From NCBI GenBank assembly GCA_963712595.1, contig CAVQIM010000001.1:496001-560000 (forward strand): a DNA stretch of 64,000 nucleotides, in the 5' to 3' direction. Every line of letters begins with the position of its first letter. The stretch's first letter is position 1. A program made the translations under genes and the position numbers. Under the pieces are notes generated by a model. That model saw only the letters and a program-made list of their open reading frames with translations, had not been told where the DNA came from and did not search any database. Positions 41,072 to 49,535 of this stretch are shown in pieces. This DNA comes from VRUE01 sp963712595. Lineage in GTDB: Bacteria > Actinomycetota > Thermoleophilia > Solirubrobacterales > 70-9.

Positions 41072-42724
41072 CTATTCCGGCGCCACGCCCAAATAAGGCA
41101 GCGCAAACGCAGCAATCCGCCCAAACGCGGGAGCCGCAACCGACCCGCCGTAGATATCCCCCTGCGGCTGGTCGACGATCACCGAAACCAGCAGCTGCGG
41201 CTCCCGCGCCGGCGCGAAGCCGATGAACGAGGCCACGTACTTCGTCTCGGAGTAGGTGCCGTTTTCCGCTACCTGCGCGGTACCGGTCTTCCCCGCCAGC
41301 GTGTAGCCGGGAACGCTCACCTCCGACGCGGTGCCGCCCGCGGCGAGCACGCCCTCGAGCATTTCCCGCACCTGCGCGGCGACGCCGGCGTCGATCACGC
41401 GGTGCCCACGCGGCTCGTGCACCGGTTCGTCGCCGATCCTCTCGATCAGCTGCGGGCGCCGCAGGAAACCACCGTTGGCGATCGCCTGGTAGCCGGCCAT
41501 CATCTGCATCGGCGTCACCGCCAGGCCCTGGCCGATCGGAAGGTTGCCTATGGTCGAGCCGGAGTATTCGTCGAGCTCCGGCACGATGCCCTGCTCCTCG
41601 GCCGGGAACTGGACGCCGGTGGGGCGGCCGAAGCCGAAGCGATCGATCCAGCGGCTGAAGCGCTTGCTGCCCAGCTGAAGGCCGATCGTCGCCGCGCCGA
41701 CGTTCGAGGACTCAGCGAGAATCTGGGCGACGGTCAGCGTCACCGGCGGCCGCGCCTCGGCGTCTTCGATGATGCGGTCGGCGACGTGGAGCTGCGATGG
41801 CAGGTAGAAGGACGTCTCCGGTGTCACTTCTTTTTCCTCCAGCGCCGCCGAGACGGTGAACGCCTTGAAGGTCGAACCCGGCTCGTAGGTGAAGCCGGTT
41901 GCCCGGTTGATCAGGTCTTCGGAGCTGGCGCTGGAGAGATCGCCGGGATCGACCGGCGGCCAGTTCGCCATCGCCAGGATCTGTGAGCTGCGCGGATCCA
42001 TGACTATCGCCGTCGCGCCCTTGGGCGCGTAGGTTTCGCCGACTTCGGCCAGCACCTGCTCGGTCTTCGCCTCGATCGCCGGGTCGAGCGTCAGCTGGAT
42101 GTCTTCGCCGTCCTCGGCTTCGTGCACCGTTTCCAGCCGGATCGGTTCCCCCTTTGCGTCGGTGACGATCCTCCGTTCGCCGTCCTCCCCGTGCAGGACG
42201 GATTCCTCACCGGACTCGAGGCCCGTCAGCCCCTGGTTCTCCAAGCCGACCGAGCCGATCACCTGCCCGGCCAGGTCCCCCTGCGGATAGGTGCGGCGAC
42301 TGCTCGGGTCCTGGCCGATTCCCTGCAGCTCGAGCCGGGCGATCCGCCTCGCGGTGGGGATGTCGACGGTACGAGCGAGAACGACGTAGCTCGATTCCCT
42401 GGTCAGGTCGCGCAGCACCTCGTCGGGCTCGAGATCGAGGATCGGCGCCAGCTTCTCAGCAGTGCGCGGCACGTTCCGCACTTCGCCGGGGACGGCGAAG
42501 ATCGTCGCGGCGTCTTCGGAGACGGCCAGCTCGTCGCCGTGGCGGTCGAGCAGGCTGCCGCGCAGCCCCGGGACCATGACGACGTCGGTCTGCTGCGAGG
42601 TTGCCTCGGAGGCGAGCTTCGCCCCCTGCACCCCCTGCAGCCAAAAGGCCCGCACGGCGACGACGAGGAAGCAGAGGAGAAAACCGGCGAAGAGGAGGCC
42701 GATCCTTCGCTCGATCGTCCGCAT
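41072..42724 (-). CDS. ftsI: penicillin-binding protein FtsI/PBP3-type transpeptidase
   Basis: Septal peptidoglycan transpeptidase, class B PBP. 550 residues. Short cytoplasmic start, one membrane helix (about 8-27), a PBP dimerisation domain with the RGSLLDRHGDELA start, then the transpeptidase domain. Active-site motifs are STFK (in YEPGSTFKAFT), SSN (in LAESSNVGAA) and KTGTAQ. No PASTA repeats are present at the C-terminus, unlike some actinobacterial PBPs. ATG at 42724, 8 bp after ftsL. Partner of FtsW in the divisome. Confidence 0.95.
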   Translation of the reverse strand: MRTIERRIGLLFAGFLLCFLVVAVRAFWLQGVQGAKLASEATSQQTDVVMVPGLRGSLLDRHGDELAVSEDAATIFAVPGEVRNVPRTAEKLAPILDLEPDEVLRDLTRESSYVVLARTVDIPTARRIARLELQGIGQDPSSRRTYPQGDLAGQVIGSVGLENQGLTGLESGEESVLHGEDGERRIVTDAKGEPIRLETVHEAEDGEDIQLTLDPAIEAKTEQVLAEVGETYAPKGATAIVMDPRSSQILAMANWPPVDPGDLSSASSEDLINRATGFTYEPGSTFKAFTVSAALEEKEVTPETSFYLPSQLHVADRIIEDAEARPPVTLTVAQILAESSNVGAATIGLQLGSKRFSRWIDRFGFGRPTGVQFPAEEQGIVPELDEYSGSTIGNLPIGQGLAVTPMQMMAGYQAIANGGFLRRPQLIERIGDEPVHEPRGHRVIDAGVAAQVREMLEGVLAAGGTASEVSVPGYTLAGKTGTAQVAENGTYSETKYVASFIGFAPAREPQLLVSVIVDQPQGDIYGGSVAAPAFGRIAAFALPYLGVAPE

Positions 42725-42732
42725 CGGGACGC

Positions 42733-43275
42733 CTAGTAGCCCGTGCCGGCGGCGGCGAGGCGCTTGGCGGCGATGGCGACGTCACCGGGGTCCGCCTGCA
42801 CGTAGCCGATCTGATCGGTGGCCGCGGGGACCAGGCCGAGCGCGCTTGCGTCGTGCCGTATCCGGGACGCCCCGAGCTGGCGCGCTTCGCGGCCCCTCAG
42901 AAGGGGGTTCTCCTGATCGAGCGCCTGGATGTTCTGGTCGATATGGCCGGCGGAGGCAGCGAGGCTGAGGGTGAACACGTTGACGGCGACGATGCCGGCG
43001 AGGAGGACTCCGAGCACTCCGATCCAGGCGCGCCCGCGGGTCATCCGCACCATCAGGCTGGAGTCGGGCAGATGGCGGACCGCGGTCGCGGTGCCGACGG
43101 CGATCGGGATCAGCTGGCCGCCTGGACGCCGGGTCGGCGCCTGACGGCGCGCCGGGGCCCTGGACGGCTTGCGCGCGGGGGCGGCCTTGGCGGCCGGAGG
43201 CTTCCTGCGAGCGGGCGCCTTGGTGCGCGGCGCCGGGGCCGCAACTGCCCCGCGGGCGGTCGCCGCCACGGCCAT
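42733..43275 (-). CDS. ftsL: FtsL-like bitopic division protein
   Basis: 180-residue protein in the ftsL position between rsmH and ftsI. A long cytoplasmic part (1-85) rich in Ala, Pro, Arg and Lys precedes one membrane helix (about 84-107, WIGVLGVLLAGIVAVNVFTLSLA). A short extracellular coiled-coil follows (IDQNIQALDQENPLLRGREARQLG), with the septum-initiator-like pattern. Sequence conservation in FtsL is weak, so the call depends on topology and location. ATG at 43275 shares a base with the rsmH stop. Confidence 0.82.
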   Translation of the reverse strand: MAVAATARGAVAAPAPRTKAPARRKPPAAKAAPARKPSRAPARRQAPTRRPGGQLIPIAVGTATAVRHLPDSSLMVRMTRGRAWIGVLGVLLAGIVAVNVFTLSLAASAGHIDQNIQALDQENPLLRGREARQLGASRIRHDASALGLVPAATDQIGYVQADPGDVAIAAKRLAAAGTGY

Positions 43276-44222
43276 CAGGCAGCGCTCCCGGCGTTCTCGG
43301 CGACCTTCACGGCGGCGCGCAGATGCGCCGATTTCGCCCGCGGGTTCGTGGCGACCTCCTCCGGGCCCGGGGCGACGGCGCGCCGGGTCAGCAGCTCGGC
43401 TTCGGGCTCGCGCCCGCAGACGCAGACCGGCAGCTCCGGCGGGCAGATACAACCGCGGGCGCGCTCGGCCAGGAAGCGCTTGACCCGCCTGTCCTCCAGC
43501 GAGTGGAAGGAGATCGCAGCGAGGCGACCGCCAAGCGGCAACATCCCCCAGGCGGTCGGCAGGGCGTCGTCGAGGGATTCGAGCTCGCCGTTGACGGCGA
43601 TCCGGATCGCCTGGAAGGTGCGCTTGGCCGGGTGACCGCCACCGAAGCGAGCCGAGGCCGGCATCCCGGCCTTGGCCGCGTCGACCAGGTCCGAAGTCGT
43701 CGCAAGCGGCCGGCGGCGGACTATCTCGCGTGCGATCCCGCCCGCGTAGCGCTCCTCGCCGAAGCGCCGCAGGACCTGGGCCAGCCTCGACTCGGGCCAC
43801 TCGTTGACGACGTCGGCCGCGTGCAGTTGTTGGCGGGTGTCCATGCGCATGTCGAGGGGGGCGTCGTAGGAATAGGAGAAGCCCCGCTCCCAGGCATCCA
43901 CCTGCATCGAGGACATTCCGAGGTCCATGTAGACCATCTCTGGGCGCATGCCTTCGCCACGCAGGGCGCGAAGCCCTTCCGCGAAGTCGGCGCCGACGAA
44001 ACGGGTCGCGCAGGGCACCTCGGCCGAGAAGGCCTCGAAGCGGGCCTCCGCGGCGGGGTCGCGGTCGATGCAGACGAGGGTTCCAGCGGGTCCGAGCGCG
44101 GCGGCAATCCTGCTCGCGTGGCCGCCGCCGCCGAAGGTGCAGTCGACCGCGGTCTGACCCGGCTCGGGGACGAGCAGCTCGGTCAGCTCGGCGGCGAGAA
44201 CGGGTTGGTGCTCGGTCGTCAT
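43275..44222 (-). CDS. rsmH: 16S rRNA N4-methylcytidine-1402 methyltransferase
   Basis: SAM-dependent methyltransferase (MraW). 315 residues from ATG at 44222 (TTEHQPVLAAELTELL, the usual HxPVLxxE start). SAM motif: AVDCTFGGGGHASRIAAAL. Other blocks: DLGMSSMQVD, DAPLDMRMD and LGGRLAAISFHSLEDRRVKRFL. A longer frame upstream overlaps mraZ and is not conserved. Second gene of dcw after mraZ. Confidence 0.96.
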   Translation of the reverse strand: MTTEHQPVLAAELTELLVPEPGQTAVDCTFGGGGHASRIAAALGPAGTLVCIDRDPAAEARFEAFSAEVPCATRFVGADFAEGLRALRGEGMRPEMVYMDLGMSSMQVDAWERGFSYSYDAPLDMRMDTRQQLHAADVVNEWPESRLAQVLRRFGEERYAGGIAREIVRRRPLATTSDLVDAAKAGMPASARFGGGHPAKRTFQAIRIAVNGELESLDDALPTAWGMLPLGGRLAAISFHSLEDRRVKRFLAERARGCICPPELPVCVCGREPEAELLTRRAVAPGPEEVATNPRAKSAHLRAAVKVAENAGSAA

Positions 44223-44292
44223 CTGAACAAGGGTTGCGCGACTCAGGTGCGGGTCGCCGACGGCGAGGGCTTGCTGGGCTCCACCGGCCACC

Positions 44293-44736
44293 TCACCCAC
44301 CCGCTCCGTTCGCGGCCAGGCCCTCGGCGATCTCCGGCGCGGAGGAGTCGAGCTCATCCTCCTGCTTCGCCCAGGCCTCGGCGTTCCAGATCTCCAGGTA
44401 CTCCCCGGCGCCGATCACGACGCAGGGCCCGGCGAGGCCGGCGTGCTCGATCAGCGGCTTGGGCACGCGGATGCGCCCGGCCGAGTCGAGCTTCTCGTCG
44501 AAGGAGCCACCGTGGAAGCGACGGCGCAGCTGGCGCGCATCCCGCCCGAAGGGGCTGTGCGGCGAGAGGAAGCGGTCGGAGAGCTGCTCGAACTCCTCGG
44601 TCGTATGCACCCAGACGCAGGGGTCGAAGCCCTTGGAGAGAACAACGCCATCGGAGAGGGCGGCCCGGAACCGAGAGGGGACCGTGAGCCGATCCTTCGA
44701 ATCGAGACTGTGCTCGTAGAGGCCCCGAAATGCCAC
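44293..44736 (-). CDS. mraZ: transcriptional regulator MraZ
   Basis: DNA-binding protein that in other bacteria represses its own dcw promoter by binding repeated TGGGN boxes. 147 residues with two AbrB-like halves: SLDSKDRLTVPSRFRAAL and SAGRIRVPKPLIEHAGL. The start FRGLYEHSLDSKDR is typical. ATG at 44736, about 98 bp downstream of a promoter covered by AGTGGGG boxes. First gene of the dcw cluster; 70 bp to rsmH. Confidence 0.95.
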   Translation of the reverse strand: MAFRGLYEHSLDSKDRLTVPSRFRAALSDGVVLSKGFDPCVWVHTTEEFEQLSDRFLSPHSPFGRDARQLRRRFHGGSFDEKLDSAGRIRVPKPLIEHAGLAGPCVVIGAGEYLEIWNAEAWAKQEDELDSSAPEIAEGLAANGAGG

Positions 44737-44840
44737 CGCGCCGGTTCCTTTCTGTGCGAGCGCCTGGAAAGAGAGTTAGGACCGAGGTGATGAGGTGGGA
44801 GGAACCTCACCACCCCGGTCCTGGGCTTCAACTCGCGGGC

Positions 44841-44893
44841 ACAGTACCCCACTTTCTCCCACTTTGCAACACGACCCCACTCTGCAACCCCAT
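44841..44893 (-). promoter_or_regulatory. mraZ promoter with repeated MraZ-type boxes
   Basis: On the minus strand, TTGCAA (44864-44869) and TACTGT (44841-44846) are 17 bases apart and form a promoter. The spacer consists of two boxes exactly ten bases apart, AGTGGGA (44857-44863) and AGTGGGG (44847-44853). Two more lie upstream, AGTGGGG (44875-44881) and ATGGGG (44888-44893), each preceded by TTGCAR. Known MraZ sites are direct repeats of this kind, so autorepression is likely; the binding itself is inference. Confidence 0.8.
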
Positions 44894-44920
44894 TTGCAAC
44901 CCCTGCGTTAGGTTGGCGCC

Positions 44921-45817
44921 GTGAGCTCCGAGCAAGCCAGCGCCCCGCCGCCGCCCGACTCCGGGCAGGCGCCCGACGACGCCGACGACCTGCGCGGCTT
45001 CCACTTCAGGCGGCTTCTTCGCAAGCCGGCCACCTGGATCGCGATCGCGATCGCGACGATCGCCGCCGGGGTCGCCGGCGCCGCCTTCCTCGGCCCGGGG
45101 ATCGGCGCCGCGGGGGCCGGCGCTGTCTTCCTGATCGCGCTGCTGATCGTCTTCGCGATCGCCGACTCGAGGGCCGAGGACGCCTTCTTCGAGACCTACG
45201 CGGCGCAGCGCGGCCTGGCCCTCTCGGGCAGAGGACCCCTGCCGCCGGCGACGCCGCTGCTGCGCAAGGGCGACGACCGCTACGCCGAGCGCGCCCTCGC
45301 CGGACCGCTTGCGGACGGCGTCGACGGCGTCCTCGCCCTCTACACCTACGAGGACGAGACCACAGACAGCGAGGGCAACACCGAGACCAACTACTACCGC
45401 TACACGGTCGGCCTGGTCGAGGTGCCCGAGTGCGTCGCCCACATCCCCGAGCTCTTCTGCCAGCGCAAGTTCGGCCTGCGCTCGCTGGAGAAGCTCGAGG
45501 ACGCCTTCCGCAGCTCGAAGCAGCGGGTCAAGCTGGAGAGCGAGGCGCTCGACGAGCGCTATGAGATCTTCGCCGGCAAGGAGCAGGACCAGATCTGGCT
45601 GCGCCGCCTCTTCTCCCCCACCTTCGTCGTCTGGCTCGGCGAGGAAGCGCCGAAGAAGTTCGCCTTCGAGCTGGTCGGCGGCACCCTCTGCTGCTACGTC
45701 AGCGGCCACAAGAAGAGCGCCGCCGACCTGGACGTGGTCGGCGCGGCCTCCGCCGCCGTGGTCAAGCGCCTGCGCGACGAGGCCCTCGAGTCGGGCCTCG
45801 AGCGCCAGCCGGGCTAG
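44921..45817 (+). CDS. hypothetical two-helix membrane protein
   Basis: 298 residues, not assigned to a named family. A Pro-rich cytoplasmic start is followed by two hydrophobic segments (about 39-58 and 62-84), then a soluble domain with alternating strands: DDRYAERALAGPL, VLALYTYEDETTDSEGNTETNYYRYTVGLVEV, RYEIFAGKEQDQIWLRRLFSPTFVVWL and KFAFELVGGTLCCYVSGHKKSAADLDVV. The layout resembles DUF3137-like proteins, but I would not assert it. GTG start directly at the edge of the MraZ-box region, divergent from mraZ, so its promoter must overlap the boxes. Confidence 0.7.
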   Translation: MSSEQASAPPPPDSGQAPDDADDLRGFHFRRLLRKPATWIAIAIATIAAGVAGAAFLGPGIGAAGAGAVFLIALLIVFAIADSRAEDAFFETYAAQRGLALSGRGPLPPATPLLRKGDDRYAERALAGPLADGVDGVLALYTYEDETTDSEGNTETNYYRYTVGLVEVPECVAHIPELFCQRKFGLRSLEKLEDAFRSSKQRVKLESEALDERYEIFAGKEQDQIWLRRLFSPTFVVWLGEEAPKKFAFELVGGTLCCYVSGHKKSAADLDVVGAASAAVVKRLRDEALESGLERQPG

Positions 45818-45880
45818 ACGGCTGATTCGACGACGACTCCTGTTGGGTGGTTTGGGGGAGGAGCCTGGTCGCCCGCCAGA

Positions 45881-46015
45881 CGAATTGACACCCCAAGAGC
45901 GGAGCTCTTGGGGTGAATGAGGAGCGCGGCCGTTAGGCCGCGCTCCTACATAGTCGCTAAGCGCCGAAGGCGCGTGCGACATCAATTCCCCCAGAGGCGC
46001 ACCCGCCATCCCCTC
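45881..46015. repeat. family A multi-hairpin element, copy 3
   Basis: The core at 45919-45984 carries the same two hairpins as the copies near 5.4 and 5.8 kb: GCGCGGCC-GTTA-GGCCGCGC, then GTCGCTAA-GCGCC-GAA-GGCGC-GTGCGAC, here with a five-pair inner stem. The right arm (45985-46015) matches the copy 1 right arm at 29 of 31 bases. The left arm is degenerate or replaced by another hairpin. Lies between two convergent genes, as do copies 1 and 2. Confidence 0.8.
45889..45915. terminator. strong hairpin downstream of the 44921 gene
   Basis: Perfect 12-pair stem CACCCCAAGAGC / GCTCTTGGGGTG with a three-base GGA loop, 71 bp past the stop codon of the plus-strand gene and embedded at the left end of the family A copy. 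No T-run follows. It may end the upstream transcript in either direction. Confidence 0.5.
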
Positions 46016-46060
46016 ACCAACCCGCCCGGGCAAGAACCGGGCCGCCATGGGATCGACCGA

Positions 46061-46882
46061 CTAGAAACCGCTGAGCAGGATGTCGGCGTTGGCGATCAGG
46101 GCGGCGGCGATCATCAGCAAGACGGAGGGGACGAGGACGAGGGCCACCACCAGCTGAATCTTCGGCGCCGCCTTCGCCGCCCGCTCCTCGACTGCGCGGC
46201 GCTGGTCGCGCCGCAGGGCGCTCGATTGGCGGCGCAGCTGGTCGGCGAGGGGCGAGCCGAAGCGGCGCGAGCGCTCGATCGCCGCGCAGAGGCCGGCGAT
46301 CTCGTTGCCGGGAACGCGGTCGCGCAACGACTGAAGCGCCTCGGAGAGCGGCCGGCCGCAGGAGAGCTCCGCGGCCGTCATCCGCAGCTCCTCCGCCAGC
46401 GGCCCGTCTCCCACCTGGGCGATCTCGGCGAAGCCGCTTGCCGGGCTGCGACCTGACGTGGCGCCCACCGCGAGCAGGTCGAAGGCGTCGGGAAGGGCAC
46501 CGACTAGGCGGCGGCTGCGCATCCGGGCGCGCCGCTCCAGCAGGCCGTCGGGCAGGAGGAAGCCGGCGGCAGGCATCCCGATCGCGACCAGCAAAGAGAT
46601 CCGCCCCGGCGCGGCCGGAGCGGCGAGGAGCCCCGCAAGGCCGCCGATCGCGGCGCTCGCCAGCTTGGCCAGCAGCACCGCGGCGAGCGGCAGCCGCGAA
46701 TCGAGGCCGGCCCTGGCGAGGCGCTCGGGGAGGCCCAACCGCAGGGCGGCCGCGGCCGCCCTGCGGCCTCCGAGCGCGGTTCGGAAGCCGCCTCGCCCGG
46801 TTTCCCGCCCGACGAGGAGCTCGCGACCGCCCGCGCAGGCGAGGAGCGTGGCGACGCCGGCGAGCAGGCTGGCCGGGCTCAC
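46061..46882 (-). CDS. tadC: TadC-like inner-membrane protein of a Tad secretion system
   Basis: Type II secretion F-domain protein, 273 residues. Membrane helices occur near the N-terminus and around 80-115, with a last helix at the C-terminus (IQLVVALVLVPSVLLMIAAALI). The T2SSF core is LVGALPDAFDLLAVGATSGRSPASGFAEIA and LSEALQSLRDRVPGNEIAGLCAAIERSRRFGSPLADQLRR. GTG overlaps the tadB stop. Partner of TadB in the pilus assembly platform driven by the CpaF ATPase. Confidence 0.88.
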   Translation of the reverse strand: MSPASLLAGVATLLACAGGRELLVGRETGRGGFRTALGGRRAAAAALRLGLPERLARAGLDSRLPLAAVLLAKLASAAIGGLAGLLAAPAAPGRISLLVAIGMPAAGFLLPDGLLERRARMRSRRLVGALPDAFDLLAVGATSGRSPASGFAEIAQVGDGPLAEELRMTAAELSCGRPLSEALQSLRDRVPGNEIAGLCAAIERSRRFGSPLADQLRRQSSALRRDQRRAVEERAAKAAPKIQLVVALVLVPSVLLMIAAALIANADILLSGF

Positions 46883-47736
46883 TCCACCACCCGGGCGAAG
46901 CGCCGAATCGCGACGAAGCCAGCGAGCTGGAGGCCGGCGGCGAGCATCAACAGAACCGCGGACGCCGGCGACCCCAGCACCTTGGCGAGGAAGCCCGGCT
47001 GCAGCAGCTCGGCGAAGAGGGCGCCGCCGCTTGGCATCGCGACGACGAGCAGGCCCGTGAAGCGGGCCTGCGAGGTGGCCGACCTCGCGTCCTCCGCGGC
47101 CCGGTCGCGCTCGGCCGCCCCTTCGGCGAAGCGGCGCAGGAGGCCGGCGAGATCGCCGCCCGCGAGACGCTGGCTGAGCAGCGCGGCGGCGAATGCATCG
47201 ACCCGAGGCGATCGCATACGACCTCGCCACTGCGCGATCGCACCCACGGTCGGAGCGCCGAGCTCGAGCTCGGCGCCGAGGCGGGCCATCTCCACCGCCG
47301 CCGGGCCGTCGAGCGACGCGGCGGCTGCCGGCAGCGATGCCCGCAGCGACCGGCCGGCGCTGAGCGAGTCGGCAACCGCAACGGCGACGTCGGGCAGTGC
47401 GCGCTCGACCGCGGATCGGTAGCGGCGTCGGCGGCTGCCGATCGCCCAGGCCGCCAGGGCGGGACCGGCCACCGCCAAGGCGACGCCGGCGCTGGGACCG
47501 GCGAGGAACCAGCCGGCGAGAACGGTGGTCGCCGAGCCCAGTGCGGCGAGGCGGCGGCGCTCGCCGGTCGAGGGCGAGTAGCCCTCGCGTCCGGCGCGAC
47601 GCAGGGGCTCGAGCGCCGCCCGCACCCAAGCCCCGACGGCGGGGCTGGCCAGCACGGCCTCGCGCACTCCCAGAGCCCCGAGCCCACCGGCCGCCGCGCC
47701 GGCCACGATCAGCGCCAGGCCGGGGCCGCTGCTCAC
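46879..47736 (-). CDS. tadB: TadB-like inner-membrane platform protein
   Basis: 285 residues with a T2SSF domain: ERALPDVAVAVADSLSAGRSLRASLPAAAASL and LLSQRLAGGDLAGLLRRFAEGAAERDRAAEDARSATSQARFT. Hydrophobic segments flank it, including one near the C-terminus (AVLLMLAAGLQLAGFVAI). GTG at 47736 overlaps the cpaF stop. Alanine-rich, but the pattern of an amphipathic core between helices is clear. Confidence 0.87.
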   Translation of the reverse strand: MSSGPGLALIVAGAAAGGLGALGVREAVLASPAVGAWVRAALEPLRRAGREGYSPSTGERRRLAALGSATTVLAGWFLAGPSAGVALAVAGPALAAWAIGSRRRRYRSAVERALPDVAVAVADSLSAGRSLRASLPAAAASLDGPAAVEMARLGAELELGAPTVGAIAQWRGRMRSPRVDAFAAALLSQRLAGGDLAGLLRRFAEGAAERDRAAEDARSATSQARFTGLLVVAMPSGGALFAELLQPGFLAKVLGSPASAVLLMLAAGLQLAGFVAIRRFARVVE

Positions 47737-48875
47737 GCTGTCGGCAAACGCTCGAGAGGGCGGACGGCGGTAGCACCGGCGACCCGGACCACCTCGGCGA
47801 TCTCGGCAACCCGGCGGGCGCCGCTGGCGTCCCGCTCGAGGTGCACGACGAGGTCGATGCCCCGCCGCACCTGCTCGGCGATTGCCCCATGGGGCAATCC
47901 AAGCCCGCCCATCAGCGCCAGCGTCTCGAGGCGGCTGAGCGCGTCGACCGGTGAGTTGGCGTGGACCGTGGAGAGCGCGCCGTCGTGCCCGGTGTTGAGC
48001 GCGGTGAGCAGGTCGAGCGCCTCCGTGCCGCGCACCTCCCCGATCACGATCCGATCCGGGCGCATGCGCAGCGCGTTGCGCAGCAGGTCGCGCATGGTGA
48101 CCCCGCCCCTGCCCTCGACGCTCGGCGGCCTGCTCTCCAGTCGCACCACGTGTGGCTGTTGAAGGCGCAGCTCGGCCGCGTCCTCGATCGTCACCACGCG
48201 CTCGCCGTCGGCGATGAAGCTGGAGAGCGCGTTGAGCAATGTCGTCTTGCCCGAGCCTGTGCCGCCGCTGATGAGAATGCTGCGCCGCCCGGCAACCACC
48301 TCGCCCAGCAGCTGGCACTGATCGCCCGTCAGGGTGCCCAGCTCGACCAGCTCGCGCGGTCCCGGCCGCTGGGCGCCGAAGCGCCGGATCGAGACCACCG
48401 GCCCGTCGATCGCCAGCGGCGGAATCACCACGTTGACTCGGGAGCCGTCGGCCAGCCGGGCGTCGACCATCGGGCTCAGCTCGTCGATCCGCCGCCCCAC
48501 CGGCGCGAGGATGCGCTCGATCGTGTTTCGCAGCTCCTCCTCGTCTCCGAACCGGACGCCGGCGGGCTCGATCCGTCCGCCACGCTCGACGTAGACGCTG
48601 TCGGGACCATTGACCATCACCTCCTCGACCGCGGGATCGGCGAGCAGGTCCTCGAGCGGGCCGAGGCCAACCGTGTCGCGCACGATGCGGGCCTCGACCG
48701 CCGCCCGGTCCTCGGCGCCGAGCAGCGCCGCCTCCTCTTCAACCAAGCTCCGAACCTCGACCGGCAGCTCCGCGACCGGAGAGCGCCCAGCGGCGGCCTC
48801 GGTGCGCCGCCGCTCGATCAGCCGCGCCCGTAGAGAGGCGGCGAGATCCTCGATGTGCCGTTCCCTGGCCCCCAT
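47733..48875 (-). CDS. cpaF: CpaF/TadA-type secretion ATPase
   Basis: Hexameric type II/IV secretion ATPase powering Tad pilus assembly. 380 residues. N-terminal domain LGPLEDLLADPAVEEVMVNGPDSVYVERGG is diagnostic. Walker A is ISGGTGSGKTTLLNAL, the Asp box is VVTIEDAAELRL, Walker B is RIVIGEVRGTEALDLLTAL, and the His box is GALSTVHANSPVDALSRLE. ATG or GTG start at 48875. An 18-bp perfect palindrome (47881-47898, ATTGCCCCATGGGGCAAT) lies inside the gene. No CpaE, pilin or prepilin peptidase is present nearby. Confidence 0.93.
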   Translation of the reverse strand: MGARERHIEDLAASLRARLIERRRTEAAAGRSPVAELPVEVRSLVEEEAALLGAEDRAAVEARIVRDTVGLGPLEDLLADPAVEEVMVNGPDSVYVERGGRIEPAGVRFGDEEELRNTIERILAPVGRRIDELSPMVDARLADGSRVNVVIPPLAIDGPVVSIRRFGAQRPGPRELVELGTLTGDQCQLLGEVVAGRRSILISGGTGSGKTTLLNALSSFIADGERVVTIEDAAELRLQQPHVVRLESRPPSVEGRGGVTMRDLLRNALRMRPDRIVIGEVRGTEALDLLTALNTGHDGALSTVHANSPVDALSRLETLALMGGLGLPHGAIAEQVRRGIDLVVHLERDASGARRVAEIAEVVRVAGATAVRPLERLPTA

Positions 48876-48878
48876 CCG

Positions 48879-49535
48879 TCAGCCATCCGGCAGCAGAGTC
48901 AGCTTGCGAGCAAAGCTCTCGGCCGCGATCAGGCGCAGCGCCTGGGCCCTAGTCAGCCCCAGGGTCGCGGCCGAGGTGCCGCCTGGGCCGGGACCGTCGG
49001 CCCCAGGACCCAGCGCAAGGAGCGGCACCCCGGTCGCGGCTACGTAAGTTCTCCCGGGGCCGGCTCCGCCCGGTTCCGTCGTCACCACCACGTCGACCTT
49101 CGCTCCGCGTGGCGCTGGCCCGGTGGCCAGCAGGGCCTCGGCGCCGCTGACCGAAATCTCGACCGGGCGGCGCCCTCCCGCCAGCGCCGGCCCGCCACGC
49201 CCCTGCTTCCGTGGCGGGCGCAGCTGGTCGGCGAGCAGGTACGACCCCGGGGGCGCAGCGGCGATCGGGGCAAGCCCGACCGCTTCCTCTGGTGCCGCCA
49301 GGGTGCCCGGCGGAACGAAGCGCACCGGCACACGCCGGACCTCGAGCGCGGAAGAGACCCGCTCCGGGCTGAGCGGCTCTCCCGCCGACAACCCGCGTGT
49401 GAGCACGACGACGGGGCGCAGCGGACCGTAGCCAGCGGCGACGCTCGATCCGTAGCCATCCGCGATGCCCGCAGCCAGCGCCGCGGCCAGCAGGGCGAGC
49501 AGGAGGAAGGCAAAAGCGCGAGCGCGGCGGCTCAT
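48879..49535 (-). CDS. cpaB: CpaB/RcpC-like SAF-domain protein of the Tad system
   Basis: 218 residues. Signal or membrane helix at about 6-24 (AFAFLLLALLAAALAAGIADG), then a SAF-type domain: VVVLTRGLSAGEPLSPERVSSALEVRRVPVRFVP, followed by PPGSYLLADQLRPP and a second half (PVEISVSGAEALL...VDVVVTTEPG). CpaB proteins assemble outside the membrane with the pilus. ATG at 49535 overlaps the kinase stop; cpaF follows after 3 bp. Confidence 0.82.
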   Translation of the reverse strand: MSRRARAFAFLLLALLAAALAAGIADGYGSSVAAGYGPLRPVVVLTRGLSAGEPLSPERVSSALEVRRVPVRFVPPGTLAAPEEAVGLAPIAAAPPGSYLLADQLRPPRKQGRGGPALAGGRRPVEISVSGAEALLATGPAPRGAKVDVVVTTEPGGAGPGRTYVAATGVPLLALGPGADGPGPGGTSAATLGLTRAQALRLIAAESFARKLTLLPDG

